Source: Metallyticus violacea
Lineage: Eukaryota; Arthropoda; Insecta; Mantodea; Metallyticidae
Length of the DNA: 64,000 nucleotides
Direction of reading: 5' to 3'
Assembly: GCA_030762175.1 (NCBI GenBank)
Contig: CM060833.1
Coordinates: 168,344,501-168,408,500 of the forward strand
The translations under genes were made by a program, and so were the position numbers. The notes beneath the pieces were generated by a model. It searched no databases. It was not told where the DNA came from and saw nothing but the letters and a program-made list of their open reading frames with translations. Shown here piece after piece: positions 45,579 to 56,699 of the stretch. Every line of letters starts with the position of its first letter. Positions within the stretch are counted from its first letter, which is position 1.

Positions 45579-46690
45579 AGGCCCCATTCACAATGAAAAT
45601 TTAACGTAAACATAATAAAATAAGACGTCAACACGTTAACTTGGTAGTATGTAGGCATTCACAATGAAAGACGTATTAGCCTATCAAAAATAAGAACAAG
45701 CGAAGATCAACTAACAGCTGATTGAAAATGGCTGCTTCTGAGCAGACGGCGGCAGCGTTCATGCATATGCAAAGTGCAATAACTAATTTGCTTGGAGTAA
45801 TATGAGTAAGGATAGTTTTCTTATAATTCAATTAATATTTTGTCCTTTGACGTCATTCTGTCTACAGAGTCACTGATCTTCAGAGCTCTCTACTATAACC
45901 TGACCTTACACGGAGCACGGAAATCAAATGCAACTCCTGCTGCTAGCTGCTGCAACTCCCGAGCGACAGCGGAGAGAGCCGAATTACTTTGCGTGGCTGC
46001 AGTGTAAATGTTGCATGTATAATTTTTTGTTAAACATAATGTAACCTATGTGTTGTCCTCCGTAACTTTTAAATATAAATTGATAGAGGATTGTTAGGTG
46101 GGTAAAATATTGTAACAGTGGCAAATATGCTCTTATTGGAATTCGCAATTAATTCAATTCACACACACACACACACACACACATAATATATATATATATA
46201 TATTAAAGTTAACCTCAGGTAAATCCTACAAACGGGTGGACCTGTGGTTTTTCGTAATTATAAATTGATAGGGGCGCATAAACCACTGTAATGGTAGCAA
46301 ATCTCCTTTGATTGCAGAAGAAACAAAAAGTCATAAACATCAATTTATAGCGCTCTCTGTACGTGGTACTATTCGCTTGAAAGTCTTATTATCAGCCATA
46401 TCTGTAGTTTACTACCTTCCGCCGTCGCTCGAGACTTGCAGCAACAGTTGCATTTGATTTCCGTCCTCCGTATACAGATAAATTCTACCATAGAGCACCT
46501 GTGTTCTCATTGGCTGATTTCTTAAGTGTAAGTTAGACGTAGACGCCCAACCTTGTGCCTTGCAAGCCTTCAAATTTACGTCTAATTATACGTTTATTTT
46601 TACGTTTACGCGATTCATTGTGAATGGTTCCATTACAATACATAGCATCTAGGTTTACGTTACGTTTGAATTTTATTGTGAATGGAGCCT
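45579..46690. mobile_element. non-autonomous TIR element flanked by TA
   Basis: Ends are inverted copies: left AGGCCCCATTCACAATGAAA, right complement AGGCTCCATTCACAATAAAA, both followed by AACGTAAAC-type repeats. ATTCACAATG occurs twice near each end. TA lies on both sides (45577-45578, 46691-46692), as for Tc1/mariner-type integration. There is no open frame for a transposase. An inner pair of inverted repeats (45909-45972 and 46417-46474, CGGAAATCAAATGCAACT) and a core shared with 14910-15327 make it composite. It has a (CA)n(TA)n tract inside. Confidence 0.85.
46161..46203. repeat. (CA)n(TA)n microsatellite
   Basis: Compound dinucleotide tract within the core of the TIR element. The related copy at 14910-15327 has no expansion at this point. 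Confidence 0.95.
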
Positions 46691-46838
46691 TAGGGTCTCG
46701 CAGCACATTCCTTGAGGAATTAACAGTATACATGAAATGTCCCAAATGACCATATGCTTGCCCCCAGGTGGAGAAACACGAAATTTCTTGGGCCGGGGAC
46801 TACCTCGGTGTTTCCGTTGTATGGGTTTGATATTATTC

Positions 46839-47014
46839 TCTGTTAATGCCCATTTTAAATATTACTGATGATAAACGAGATGAAATGATAAATTGAAGAG
46901 GATATTTTTTAAAGGAGAGAAGCGTTCAAATGCCTAAGTTTAGATTACCTGGAAGAAACCTCAATCAGGTATGGTGGTCTTGATCTCACGAGTCCCCGCC
47001 TTAACAGAGTGGTA
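46839..47014 (-). repeat. SINE-B copy, heavily degraded
   Basis: Retains GTTAATGCCCATTTTAAAT, CGAGATGAAATGATAAATTG, CCTAAGTTTAGATTACC and the head fragment CACGAGTCCCCGCCTTAAC. The central part and most of the head are deleted. Confidence 0.75.
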
Positions 47015-47019
47015 GTGAC

Positions 47020-47868
47020 TCGCCACCAGCTTCTCCAAAACGTGCGCATCTTCAGTGGCCGACGACAGACTTCAACCCTTTTGTCCTGTGCCTATGTCAA
47101 CACCCTTGGAGCTCAACGTGGGCACACCCTTTTTTCACATTCAAATCGTCGTAGTGTTTAGGGTTGCGCGGCCGGGGCCACTTGCACGTATCAGCCATAA
47201 TAATTTCACACACAATCTCAATTTCCTCGGAGACCGCGATGTTGACGGCGACCAGTCATCGTGTGCAGATTCCCTGCCGATGGCGAACCTACTGACCCAG
47301 CTGTAAACGGTCTTCTATGCAGGAGCTTCTTGTTTTATTTACGGACGCTCTTTAACATCTCAGGTCATCAGCGTCCCATTCAAATCAGGGCGTGAAAAGG
47401 CCGACGAATTTTGCTCAGAGATCTCTTGAGAGGCTTCTTTCAGGCTTGAGGTACTTTTGCGTGCCGTAAATGTACGGGACCCGCGACTTTACTTCCCTTC
47501 CGAAGGAAGCCATACTGAGCATTTTTACGCCCGAAAAAATCCATCAGTCTTGGCGATCTTGGATTTAGGAGGCAAGTATGGTTACCACTATACCACCAAG
47601 ACCGACACAGGAGCTTCTTGACCACATACCGCACTTAAATGTCTATGAATTTTCGTAGGATTGATTCCACAAAAACCATGCAAGCCATCTTGTCCACGTC
47701 TTTCTCTACTTGACAACAAACGGACAAAGTCTTTTCGTTGCACACTCCTCTTACAATCGCCATCTGGCATGGCGTACTATATCAATTCATAGCCATATGA
47801 ATGAACATACCCATGCGCTGTATTCGTAAAACACGACCATTGTAAATGCTTTCCGAACGCCCCTTATA
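47020..47868 (-). pseudogene. mariner N-terminal (helix-turn-helix) relic split by SINE-A
   Basis: The minus-strand 5' end at about 47868 (TATAAGGGGCGTTCGGAAAG) looks like a mariner terminus. The start is at 47770: GDCKRSVQRKDFVRLL, then GINPTKIHRHLSAVCGQEAP, the first helix-turn-helix. After the SINE (47333-47607) the protein resumes VYSWVSRFAIGRESAHDDW with SPSTSRSPRKLRLCVK, matching V-KWVRRFRSGRESVEDDPRSGRP...E. No catalytic domain follows, so the relic is 3'-truncated. Confidence 0.82.
47333..47607 (-). repeat. SINE-A copy 12 with 13-bp target duplication
   Basis: A minus-strand copy with a deletion over the B box (TCTTGGCGATCTTGG instead of the GGTTCGAACCC region). It is flanked by perfect CAGGAGCTTCTTG at 47320-47332 and 47608-47620. 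It landed in the helix-turn-helix codons of the surrounding mariner. Confidence 0.95.
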
Positions 47869-49229
47869 CCTATGCAAACACTTTCGCAGTTAACAGAAAA
47901 GTCAAACTTGAAGTGTTCAGCAAAATGAGGTACCAAGTGTAATTAGAAAATGAACTGTTTACGCGATCATAACAGTGAGGTTCTTGATTTGTGAATGTAC
48001 TTCAAGAGAGCACCACTCAAACCAAAACTAACCACCTTCAGCGTCTACATATTTTTGCAAATTTGGATGAAAATTATTAATTTCGAGCGGGTTGGATCTC
48101 TAAATGCTAGCTCGACTAATAATTTATTATTGCAGAATTTGTTTTTAGGACAATTTGAAAAAGTGACAATCCTGTTGGTGAGAGTGAAGCATTCTTTTGT
48201 ATTCAGAGTTTAGGAGCTTATGTTTGACTAACGTCGACTATTTGTCAAGTTCTTCAGAGAGCTTGTTTTGCCACAATTTAGAAACTTGTATAAGATTAAA
48301 CCAGGGAGAGTCTTCATACCGACGATATTCTCAATATCGCTTAATTCGTGTGGTTCTTTCCTAAAACTGTTTAATGTTACTAATTGGTTCTTTAACAATC
48401 TCTTGAACATTCCGGCAAGCGTTTACGTCAGCAGTTTCTCTCTTTTATTCCACACTACGATGTTCTCGACTTTTTGCTCCTCAAGGCTCAGGTCTCCTGT
48501 ACAAATATTTTCCAACCAACGCTGGTGTGCAACTTCCCCAATTCAGCTAGACAAAAATCAATGTTTGATTTTTCACTTTGGGCATGCTTGAAAAATACTT
48601 TTTGTTTCTTAATACCTAAGGAATGCTGAAAGGGCAGCAGTAACCTATCACCAGCAAGTTATTTGTAGAAGAGAATGCGCTTATCACTCCCACAAGCATT
48701 AGTCCGGTATTGTCCTTACTTTCAGGAGTGACAATCTAATGTGGCCAGCGGTCAACAAAAGCTGCCTACTTTACTGTGCGTGACTGTGCTCCCCTAAAGG
48801 CGTTTACTGCAGGAATTCCGTTGACCAAAATCAATAACCAAAGAACGCCCCTTCAAGATATCCCATGTGTTCTACTTTTGAAATTAAATACGAAACGAGT
48901 GACATTCAGAGCGAATCTAGAGAATAAACGCAACACTGCTTCTATGTCAATGACCAGATACATTTCTATTAAGACACACTTGCACAAATGCGCCATTTGC
49001 GATATCAATTACTGTTGCAGTAGTGTTTCATACAAGACAAGTTATTGAAGACCATAACTAACACTAACGCTCACTATGTAATCTAATTTACCACTTATTC
49101 GTCACTGCAAAGAAATTTAGAATATCACATAATACCAGCACTAAATAAATTTCGTAACTGCATCAAAGAACAATCTATTGCTTTCAAACCAATTTTTTTT
49201 ACTAATTACAGTTTCTCATAATAACACTG
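47869..49229. other. unassigned stretch
   Basis: The plus frame 48268-48591 (107 codons) and minus frames over 48000-48600 have more even base use than usual here, but no recognised domain. Possibly an eroded, unrecognised mobile element. Confidence 0.3.
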
Positions 49230-49242
49230 TCCAAGTATTCGA

Positions 49243-49506
49243 ATGAATAAATAATGCTTAACGCCCGTTTTGCTACAGAGACACCACAGGCGATGGACAC
49301 TGATGGTATATGAAATGAAATGATAAATTGGGAAAGGATTTATTTAAGGAAGGAAACGTTCCAGGCCTAAGTTTAGGGTACATCCCTGGCATTTGCTATT
49401 TATGAGGACTGAGGAAAACCTGGAAAAAACCTCAGTCAGGGAGGACGATCCTGGCGGGATTAGAACCCCACACCTCCCGCTCACTAGTTCGCGCCTTAAC
49501 GACCTC
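49243..49506 (-). repeat. SINE-B copy with 13-bp target duplication
   Basis: The minus-strand 5' end starts inside the A box (GAGGTCGTTAAGGCGCG), so it is slightly 5'-truncated. The B box is GGTTCTAATCCCG and the tail CGTTAAGCATTATTTATTC. It is flanked by perfect TCCAAGTATTCGA at 49230-49242 and 49507-49519, which proves retroposition for this family. Confidence 0.96.
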
Positions 49507-49581
49507 TCCAAGTATTCGAGAACCGAAATCAAAACCATATCATGTCTGTTAGAACACTAAGATCAACTGGCAGTTGTTGAT

Positions 49582-49816
49582 TTTGTTGATTTGATTTATT
49601 TACGTACGTCTTTAACATCTCAGACCAGCGTCCCATCCAATTCAGGGCGTGAAACGGAAGACAAATTTTGCTCACAGGCCTCTTCATTCAGGCTTGAGGT
49701 TCTTTACGTGCCGTAAATGTACGATACGGGATCCACGGCTTTACTTCCCTTCCGAAGGAAACCACACTTAAATTTTTTACTCCCAAAAAAATCCATCGTT
49801 CCTGACAGGGCTTGAA
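49582..49816 (-). repeat. SINE-A copy 13, head truncated
   Basis: The body is intact (GTACGTCTTTAACATCTCAG, TTCAGGCTTGAGGTTC, CTTTACTTCCCTTCCGAAGG). The tRNA head is lost after CCTGACAGGGCTTGAA. Confidence 0.9.
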
Positions 49817-50169
49817 TGGAGGAGTGTAGAAATAATAATGGTAACCTATAGCGTTTTCAAATGAGAAGTGATTTGACTTTGAAGTTATGGTATATCGCCC
49901 AATCACATTCATATAATGTTGTCAAGTCAGCGATTTGAGATTTAGGAAAACAGTACACGCAACTTTAACATTTTGTAATTTTACTTAACATGACCTATAA
50001 GGCAAACTAGGGTACATTTCCATACTATGTCGAAATCGCATTTTTTTAGCTTCAGTACCTTTTATTCTAATTCTTTTAAACTTTTCCAAGCATTAACAGT
50101 ATTAACTGACTTTGCGAGTCATCACATAAAGTACTCACATACTTTGTGTTCACACTTGGTATTTTTTTT
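49817..50169. other. unassigned spacer
   Basis: No feature seen. Confidence 0.4.
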
Positions 50170-50444
50170 GAGTAGTGTTTAACACCCATTTTACTACTGA
50201 GGCACCACAGGCGGTGGACACTGATGCTACGTGAGATGAAATGAAAAAATGGGTAAAGGATATATTTTAAGGAAGGAAACGTTCCAGGCCTAAGCTTAGA
50301 GTACCTCCTCGGCATTCACCAGTTATGAGGACTGAAGAAACCCTGGAAAAATCCCAGTCAGGGAGGACGGTCCTAGTGGGATTCGAACCCCAGACCTTCC
50401 GCTCACGAGTCCGCGCCTTAACGACCTTGGCCACCCATGGCGGT
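50170..50444 (-). repeat. SINE-B copy, full length
   Basis: The head on the minus strand is ACCGCCATGGGTGGCCAAGG, CGTTAAGGCGCGGACTCG and GGTTCGAATCCC. The 3' end complement is GTGTTTAACACCCATTTTA. Confidence 0.95.
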
Positions 50445-50740
50445 CCACACCTGTTATATAAGAATACTATTTGTCACACAAGTAGCTTCAACAAACCTTA
50501 ACGTCGTCCATTCCACCCAGTTTCTTTTATCTTTCGTGTAAACAATAACACACCGCCACCGAAATACCTGGTTATACTCCTGTGTTACTACTGGTACTTC
50601 CGCACACAAAGATTGAACACAAACTATGGGCATTTCTTCTTTCAAGAATATCTAATGGTGCCTTAATTAATAAATAAAGAATAGTTGAATAAAATATTCA
50701 TTCTCACTTTCATGCGTAATATCTATTGGCAATATATACA

Positions 50741-51480
50741 GAGGGTGCCAAAAAATGTATACACACTTCAAGCAAAGAAAAACTGTGTTAACATAACAAA
50801 ACTGAATTCACACAAACAGAAAATGATGAGCACTAATCATCTTAGACTTTTACAGTTACAACAGTTGCTCAAAATGCCCACTATCGGCGTTGATACACTT
50901 CTGAGTACGAAGGCCTCATCCTCTTGTACCATGTTCAGAAACCACTCACAGTACTGCATTCTCCGATCAGGGTCATCTACAAAAGTCTTGGGATATAACA
51001 TTTCAGCTTTGCTGTTTTAATAATACGACGTACGCTGGTTCTTATAATCCTAATCTCAAGTGCACATTGCTCTGTAAATTTCTGCGGTGAGTGCTCAAAA
51101 CGTTCCAAAACCATAGCCGAAGACGTGGGGCTTGTTGTGCAAGGTCTCCCAGATCTGCCCTTATGAACATCGCATACGGTACCATGAGTCTCAAATTTGT
51201 CTCGAATGTGTGCAATTGTTACTCGCGTTGGCGGTTCGGTTCTGTACACACGTCTCCATTGCCTTTGAACTTCAACAACATTCTCGGTTTTCCAATACCA
51301 CTTCAAAATTGCTTTCCGCTGTTCAAACGGTAATCTTGGCTCCATTTTGCTAGCAACGCTGGCATAACGTAATGTGAATCGCATCTGTTTACAGAACATC
51401 ATACTACACATTACTGCTGTTTTCCGACCCAATATATTAAATAGATATATACTGTGAAAGTGTGTATACATTTTAATACA
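50741..51480 (-). mobile_element. internally deleted mariner-like element, sister of 10058-10905
   Basis: Left end GAGGGTGCCAAAAAATGTATA and right end complement TGTATTAAAATGTATACACAC form terminal repeats. The minus frame 50977-51471 holds the transposase N-terminus from MEPRLPFEQRKAILKWYWK through the helix-turn-helix regions (RVTIAHIRDKFETHGTV; RTSVRRIIKTAKLK) to YIPRLL. A frameshift follows, then FLNMVQEDEAFV, and the sequence jumps to the last about 20 codons (complement of GCCCACTATCGGCG). The catalytic core is absent, so this is a non-autonomous derivative. Confidence 0.9.
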
Positions 51481-52221
51481 GGTTTAATGCAATGTTTATT
51501 TTCGATTTGTACGAAGTTGATAATCGGGTGTAGATATAACAAAAACCCTGGTTCTGCTGGGCATGTGGAAATGCTGAAGTTAAGGATGTGAAAATTTGTC
51601 CCTTATGTTCATGAAGAATGTATAGGACTCAACAGCTGCAGATAAGGGAATATTTATTGGCCCAAAATGTCAATAAAAATCACGTTTATCTCTTAATGAC
51701 ACTGTTTAAAACTGGTAAGAATTGGTAAAGTTTTGTTATAATATTACACCGTGGTATTTAAAATAAAAACTTTAATAGTACTTTGCGATCCGTGATGCTT
51801 TCCCCAAAACCAAAACCTAAGTATTGCATGCCCGGTTTTTGCTTTAACTTTGTAATAAAGGACCTTCAGGTTAGCGAGGCTATAAATTAACAGCTTTCAT
51901 TTTTAAATCAACACTTTATTCTTCAGTAAAGCGACCATGGTCAGTGTGGATATCGTTAGTATCTATCGGAACATTTTGTGTGCAAACATTCTCAGATTCG
52001 ATTGCAACTTAACGCCGTCAACTGAAACACATTCACTGACAGACCTGCTACCACTAGACTATAAATTGACTTAATTATACTTTTAAAAACACATACATTT
52101 TTTCATCTTCCTGAACAATTCTCTTTCACGACCTAACTTCCGTTTTTTGGGCGCCTAAATATTTACATTTATGTAAACTCGTGTTTTCTTAATTGCCCAA
52201 GCGCACTTATAAACTGACACC
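51481..52221. other. unassigned spacer
   Basis: No feature recognised. Confidence 0.4.
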
Positions 52222-52232
52222 TACCATGCCAC

Positions 52233-52475
52233 CGCCACGGCAGACTTGTGAGCGGGAGATCTGGGGTTCGATTCTCACCAGGACCGTCCTCATTGAATGA
52301 GGTTTCTTCAGGTTTCCCTCAGTCATAAATGGCAAATGCCGAGGAGGTATCTGGAACGCTTCCTTCCTTAAAAAAAAATCCTTTCCCTTTTTATAATTTC
52401 ATCTCATGTATTATCAGTGTTACCGCCTGTGATGCCTCAATAGTTAAAACGGGCGTTAAATACTATTAAAAAAAA
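52233..52475 (+). repeat. SINE-B copy with near-perfect target duplication
   Basis: The head has lost the A box (CGCCACGGCAGACTTGTG) but keeps GGGGTTCGATTCTC. It ends GGGCGTTAAATACTATTAAA. Flanks TACCATGCCAC (52222-52232) and TACCACGCCAC (52476-52486) differ at one base. Confidence 0.92.
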
Positions 52476-52589
52476 TACCACGCCACTCAAGAAGAAACTG
52501 ATTTTCTATGATTCATAATTTCTTTGCAGTGCACTGAATATATATATATATATAACTATAGAACCTTCGTTTGTACGGGTGACCGGCTT

Positions 52590-52700
52590 ACGGGGATATG
52601 CCTGGTTTATTTCTAACCGGTTGTATTTCCCCTCTATTTTCCCATCTCTGCATGTGCTAACACGAAGTCTTTGTGCTGTACAGGAGTTGAACGTTGTATG
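52590..52700. repeat. dispersed repeat also found at 59310-59420
   Basis: Shares with 59310-59420 the ordered blocks ACCGGTT-TGT-CCCC-CT, TCTC-GTGTGCT-A and CTTTGTGCT-ACA-GAGTTGAAC-TTGT. It lies beside a mariner 3' end here and before another transposase relic there. Identity is about 70-75 percent by eye. Confidence 0.65.
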
Positions 52701-52705
52701 GGGAT

Positions 52706-53640
52706 TTTTTTTTCCCAACATAGTCACCTTGTAAATCAATGCATTTAGTCCGACTTTTTTTTACAACTTTTTAATTCTCTCAGTAAAATAAGATTTGTCC
52801 AACTATGAAAAATAAGCGTCTGTCTCAGCTTCAACGTCATCATTTGATGTGAATCTTTATCCACCCAATCATTTCTTTAGGTTATCGCTGGAAGCCAAAT
52901 CCGCGATTATGGTGAATGTCAAAGCACTTGAAAGTGAAGGTCATGCAGTTTTGCAGCAACACTCCCAGACGTATATGAAGGCGCATTATCGTGATGAAAG
53001 AGAACTTTCTTTTTCGCAAAGTTTGGACGTAAATAGCATCCTTCAGTCGGTCCAGCAGTAAGCGTAATACTCCCCGGTGACGGTTTTGCCCTTCTGCAGG
53101 TAGTCTACGATCACCACACCATGAGAATCCCAGGAAACCGTGGTCATGACTTTTCCTGCCAATGGAACCGTTTTTGCTTTCTTTGGTGCACTTTAACCTG
53201 TTGTCACTCACTGCTCCTTCACCTCTGGTGTGTGTAATGAATCCTTGTTTCATTTACCGTTATGAAACTCACCGGAATTAACAAACACGGCACACATCGA
53301 GTGAAAAGGTTTCTCATGTTAACATTTCGAGTAAAATGTAGTGGACACGGCATTTCTAGAACTTTGTAATGTCAACCAACTTGCGTGCCTTCAATCGACG
53401 ATCTCTGAGTATGGCATTGTGAATTTTTACCAAATCCCGTAGGCCGTAGCAGTTTTGGGACGCCCTGGGCTCTCATCATCAGCTTCAATGGATGTATAAC
53501 CACTCTTAAATTCAGTAGTCCACTTTTTAACCCTCGAAAACAAAAGTGAAGAATCCTTTAATGTGGAATCTAACTGCTTTTACATTTCTGTTGAGATTAA
53601 ATCCTTCAAAACGAAGTACTTTATCACAGTTGGTATTTCA
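52706..53640 (-). pseudogene. mariner transposase relic (mauritiana/mellifera-like)
   Basis: From right to left on the minus strand, broken frames read NETRIHYTH (GDETWVHHY region, first Asp lost) and HHDNAPSYTS at about 53000 (second Asp, HHDNAPAHTS). A decayed block at about 52900 corresponds to HPPYSPDLAPSD. Then come LDKSYFTERIKKL and NALIYKVTMLGKK (52805-52715), the typical C-terminus with RW-KCI-LKGDYVEK. Very many stops; old and dead. A dispersed repeat follows at 52590-52700. Confidence 0.82.
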
Positions 53641-55096
53641 ATTTCATTTCATTTTGTAGAAAATGTTATCACTAATTTGTTTGATCGTCACAAACAGTGA
53701 CTACACTTACTCGTCTGAAACTTGACAGCGCGCCGTCTATAGAATGAACTATCATAGTAATTTGGCCATATTCACGACATCTCTGAGTCAGGTCGAGAAC
53801 TTTAAAAACACACCTAGTAATGCCGCCTGCTTTGATGACACTGAATCTTAAATTAGTGAATAATTTTACAAGCATAGACTCGTTCGCTCATTCAAAGGCG
53901 ATTCATAAGTGGAAACACCTGCCTAGATGCACAGTTTTTCGTTGACTGCTGCTCTGAAGGCTGAGTTTCTATATTGAATCTTTGCAAACCAGAAAATGAA
54001 ATGTCTACACCACCCTTAATGCAATGAAGAGCACTGTGTGTGTGTTTTGTTCTAGTTATGGTCTCAATTAAGTAGTTATCACAGACCACGCATATAGTAA
54101 TCTCTCACACATATTTATATCTATTTAATTTGTTTATTTTGTAAATATAAACCTGCATAGACAGTCAACCAAGTCTGCAATAAATATAAGACAGTAAAAT
54201 GTGTACTCAAAGTGAAACAGTGAACGTATCAATTCGAATACATCCAGCATGACACAGGGTAGCTCGCTGACTACAGACCGCATGTTCCGGATGGCGATGG
54301 AAATATTTTCTCTACCCTGCCGTGTTGGGACTGCTCGCGGCTACCCCATTACCCCAAATGTCCTTTCCTACTAAAGGTCTCTGGGGGGAGGGGTGCAGGG
54401 AATCAGAGCGTAGTATTGACCACACTACTCCATCTCGTATCGCGGTCAAGAAACAGAGATGGCTTACCAACGGGCCCTAATCTTGGATACTATTTTCTTC
54501 ATAGTAACATACTTTATCCCAGGCCAGTGCTTCGCCATGCAGTTGCAAAGAGAATCAGTGAAAAATCGCAAACTGGACACCTTTCCAGTGGTGAGAACAA
54601 CTCAATTCTGTTTCAAGTTCATCTACCAAGTTTCAACGGTTGTTTTTTGGAATAACTCGTGAAAAATGAAAGAAAACTTTGGGTTGTAAGCCCATTCTCT
54701 GCTGTGTCAGCAATGTCAGTCTGTCAGACAGTATGAATACTTGATTGATATGACATCAAACTGTACGATAAAAGGGAATGTTACAAATAAGTCACTGTCT
54801 GAATTTTAGTATAAAGAGGAATGTAAAATTCTGTCAGTTGAAGTTAACCCTTTGCAACTGCTTATTTATATGAAATAAGAGTCTCTACTAAAACAAAAAG
54901 CAGATCACATCTTAATGCATAACTCGGCTGTAGCTGTCCGCAACTCAATCAGATACAGCTAAAGCTGTGTAAATCAACAGTCGCCTCCTGCTCGTTACTG
55001 TCCGAAGTGGCATTTTTGATTTAGCAATTTTAAAAATTTTGTTTTAAGTACCATATCTATAGATTTACAATACTTGCTTTGAGTTCGTTTAAAAAT

Positions 55097-55097
<1 letters not shown>
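53641..55097. other. unassigned spacer
   Basis: Two overlapping plus frames at 54416-54662; the second (from 54459) starts with the hydrophobic MAYQRALILDTIFFIVTYF. No family recognised, and chance is likely. Confidence 0.3.
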
Positions 55098-55136
<39 letters not shown>

Positions 55137-55155
55137 CGCGTGCGTGCGTGTGTAT
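55098..55155. repeat. (CT)n-(GT)n microsatellite
   Basis: About 14 CT units followed by a GT/GC-rich dinucleotide tract. Confidence 0.97.
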
Positions 55156-55348
55156 ATTTATCTGTTTGTTTTGTAATTTATTCAGTGAAATTAAGAGCAA
55201 AAAAGTAAACGAAATAAAGCATGTCTAAAATACTAAAATCTAATTGTTTACCTTCCATCGTTAAATTGTATGGTCATATAAGTGCTAGATAAAAATTTAC
55301 GCTCCATAATAAAATTTTCTCCTGAAAAATGCTCCAGTGCTACAAGCA

Positions 55349-56400
55349 GAGCGATTTTTAAATTTTGGGATGCAGGCAAATCCCTCCCCTGCTAGTAGTC
55401 CGATTTCGCCGATTTTCAGGAACTGCTTTTTATATTATTATTTTATTTAAATTGTATATATGGAGTTCCGTTGCGAAACAAATATTAATGCCGCTAAAGC
55501 GATTTTTTTTAATTTTGGGTAAACGCTCCTCCTGCTAATTGTCCAATTTCACTGATTTTGAGAACTCATTTTTCTTATTTCATTTTAATGACATATGTTA
55601 AGTTTCCTTTAAAAATTTTAAATTGCGGCCTTTAGGGCAATTTTTAAATTTGGTCTTAATCACTCCAAATAATCCAACAATTTTCATAAAAAGACTGTTC
55701 TTGTTTGATTTAAACAGTATGTGCCGTGTTTTGTTGTGAATAAGCAATTATTGGCAATACTACAGCGATTTTTAAATTTTGGGGTTTCAGGTAACACCCC
55801 CCCCCCCTTCCGTTCCTAATGGCCCGATTTGCCTGATTTTCAGAAACCATTTTCTTGTTTTATTTAAATGGCATATACAGAGTTTGGTGCGAACAAACAT
55901 ATATCTATGTCACTAGAGTGATTTTTAAATGTTGGGTGCAGGCGACCCCTCCCTCTCCTAATGCCCCGATTTTCCTGATTTTCAGAAACGACTTTTCTTA
56001 TTCTATTTAAATGGCATACACGGAGTTTTTCCTGCTTTATTTCAATGACATATATCGAGTTTTGTTTACATGTTTAAAATTGCAGCCGCTAGAGTGAATT
56101 TTAAATTTCGCTTTAAACCCCAAAAGTTTTTCAGGTATACCCTTCTCCCTCCAATTCTAGTACCTCGATTGTCATAATTTTTCGAAAACTACTTTTATAA
56201 ATTTATTTTAAAGATTTTAACTACGTTTCGTTAAAATAAAGCAAAATTTTCGGCCGCTAGATCGATTTTTCCGCCCATTTTCAGGTTAACCCCCACCCCA
56301 ATTGTCCAATTTTGCTGGTTAACGAACTCGACGAATCGTTTGTTAATTGATGGCTATGTGCTCAGTTTCGTTGAGAAAAAGAATTGCGACCGCTAGAGCA
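55349..56400. repeat. degenerate tandem array, about seven units of 130-180 bp
   Basis: The phrase GCTAGAGYGATTTTTAAATT recurs with variation at 55349, 55498, 55634, 55763, 55914, 56091, 56259 and 56395 (spacings 149, 136, 129, 151, 177, 168, 136). Within units the order is constant: TTTTGGG-AGG, a CCCCTCCC block, CTAATG-CCGATTT, CTGATTTTCAGAAAC, TTTTATTTAAATGGCATAT and GAGTTTCGTT. No conserved reading frame runs through units. Resembles a decayed minisatellite or complex satellite. Confidence 0.88.
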
Positions 56401-56439
56401 TTGATAGACACACACGTTGTGTTTTACGGGCATGGCTGC

Positions 56440-56630
56440 AGTAGCTTCATTCTTTCCTCAGTCCTAAGTGGCAAATGCTGGTGAGGTACCCTAAACTTAG
56501 GCCTGAAACGTTTTCTTCTTTAAAAAAATAATTTCGCAATATAACATTTCATTTCGTGTATCAACAGTGTTCACCGCCTGTGGTGCCTCAGTAGTACAAA
56601 CGGACGTTAAACACCATGCATTCATTCAGT
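56440..56630 (+). repeat. SINE-B copy, 5' truncated
   Basis: Begins in the body (TTCCTCAGTCCTAAGTGG) and has AAACTTAGGCCTGAAACG. It ends ACGGACGTTAAACACCATG with tail CATTCATTCAGTC. Adjoins the tandem array. Confidence 0.88.
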
Positions 56631-56699
56631 CAATCAGGCATTCCTTAGGAATTCCTAAAACACGTGTTTCGTGCTATTATTAAACATTTCCATGTAGAG

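Larger units (their letters stand above)
45330..46815 (-). pseudogene. mariner transposase relic interrupted by a 1.1-kb element
   Basis: The 5' portion (46815-46693) reads PRPKKFRVSPPGGKHMV then IWDI, the KKFK-x-SAGKVM-FWD block before the interruption. The 3' portion (45576-45330) reads LQKDNALSHT (second Asp, LLHDNARPHT type) and LPHLPYSPDLALSDCALFDD (third Asp). The two parts are separated by the element at 45579-46690. With that removed and one TA retained, the codons on either side are in the same frame. The relic also has independent frameshifts. Confidence 0.82.
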
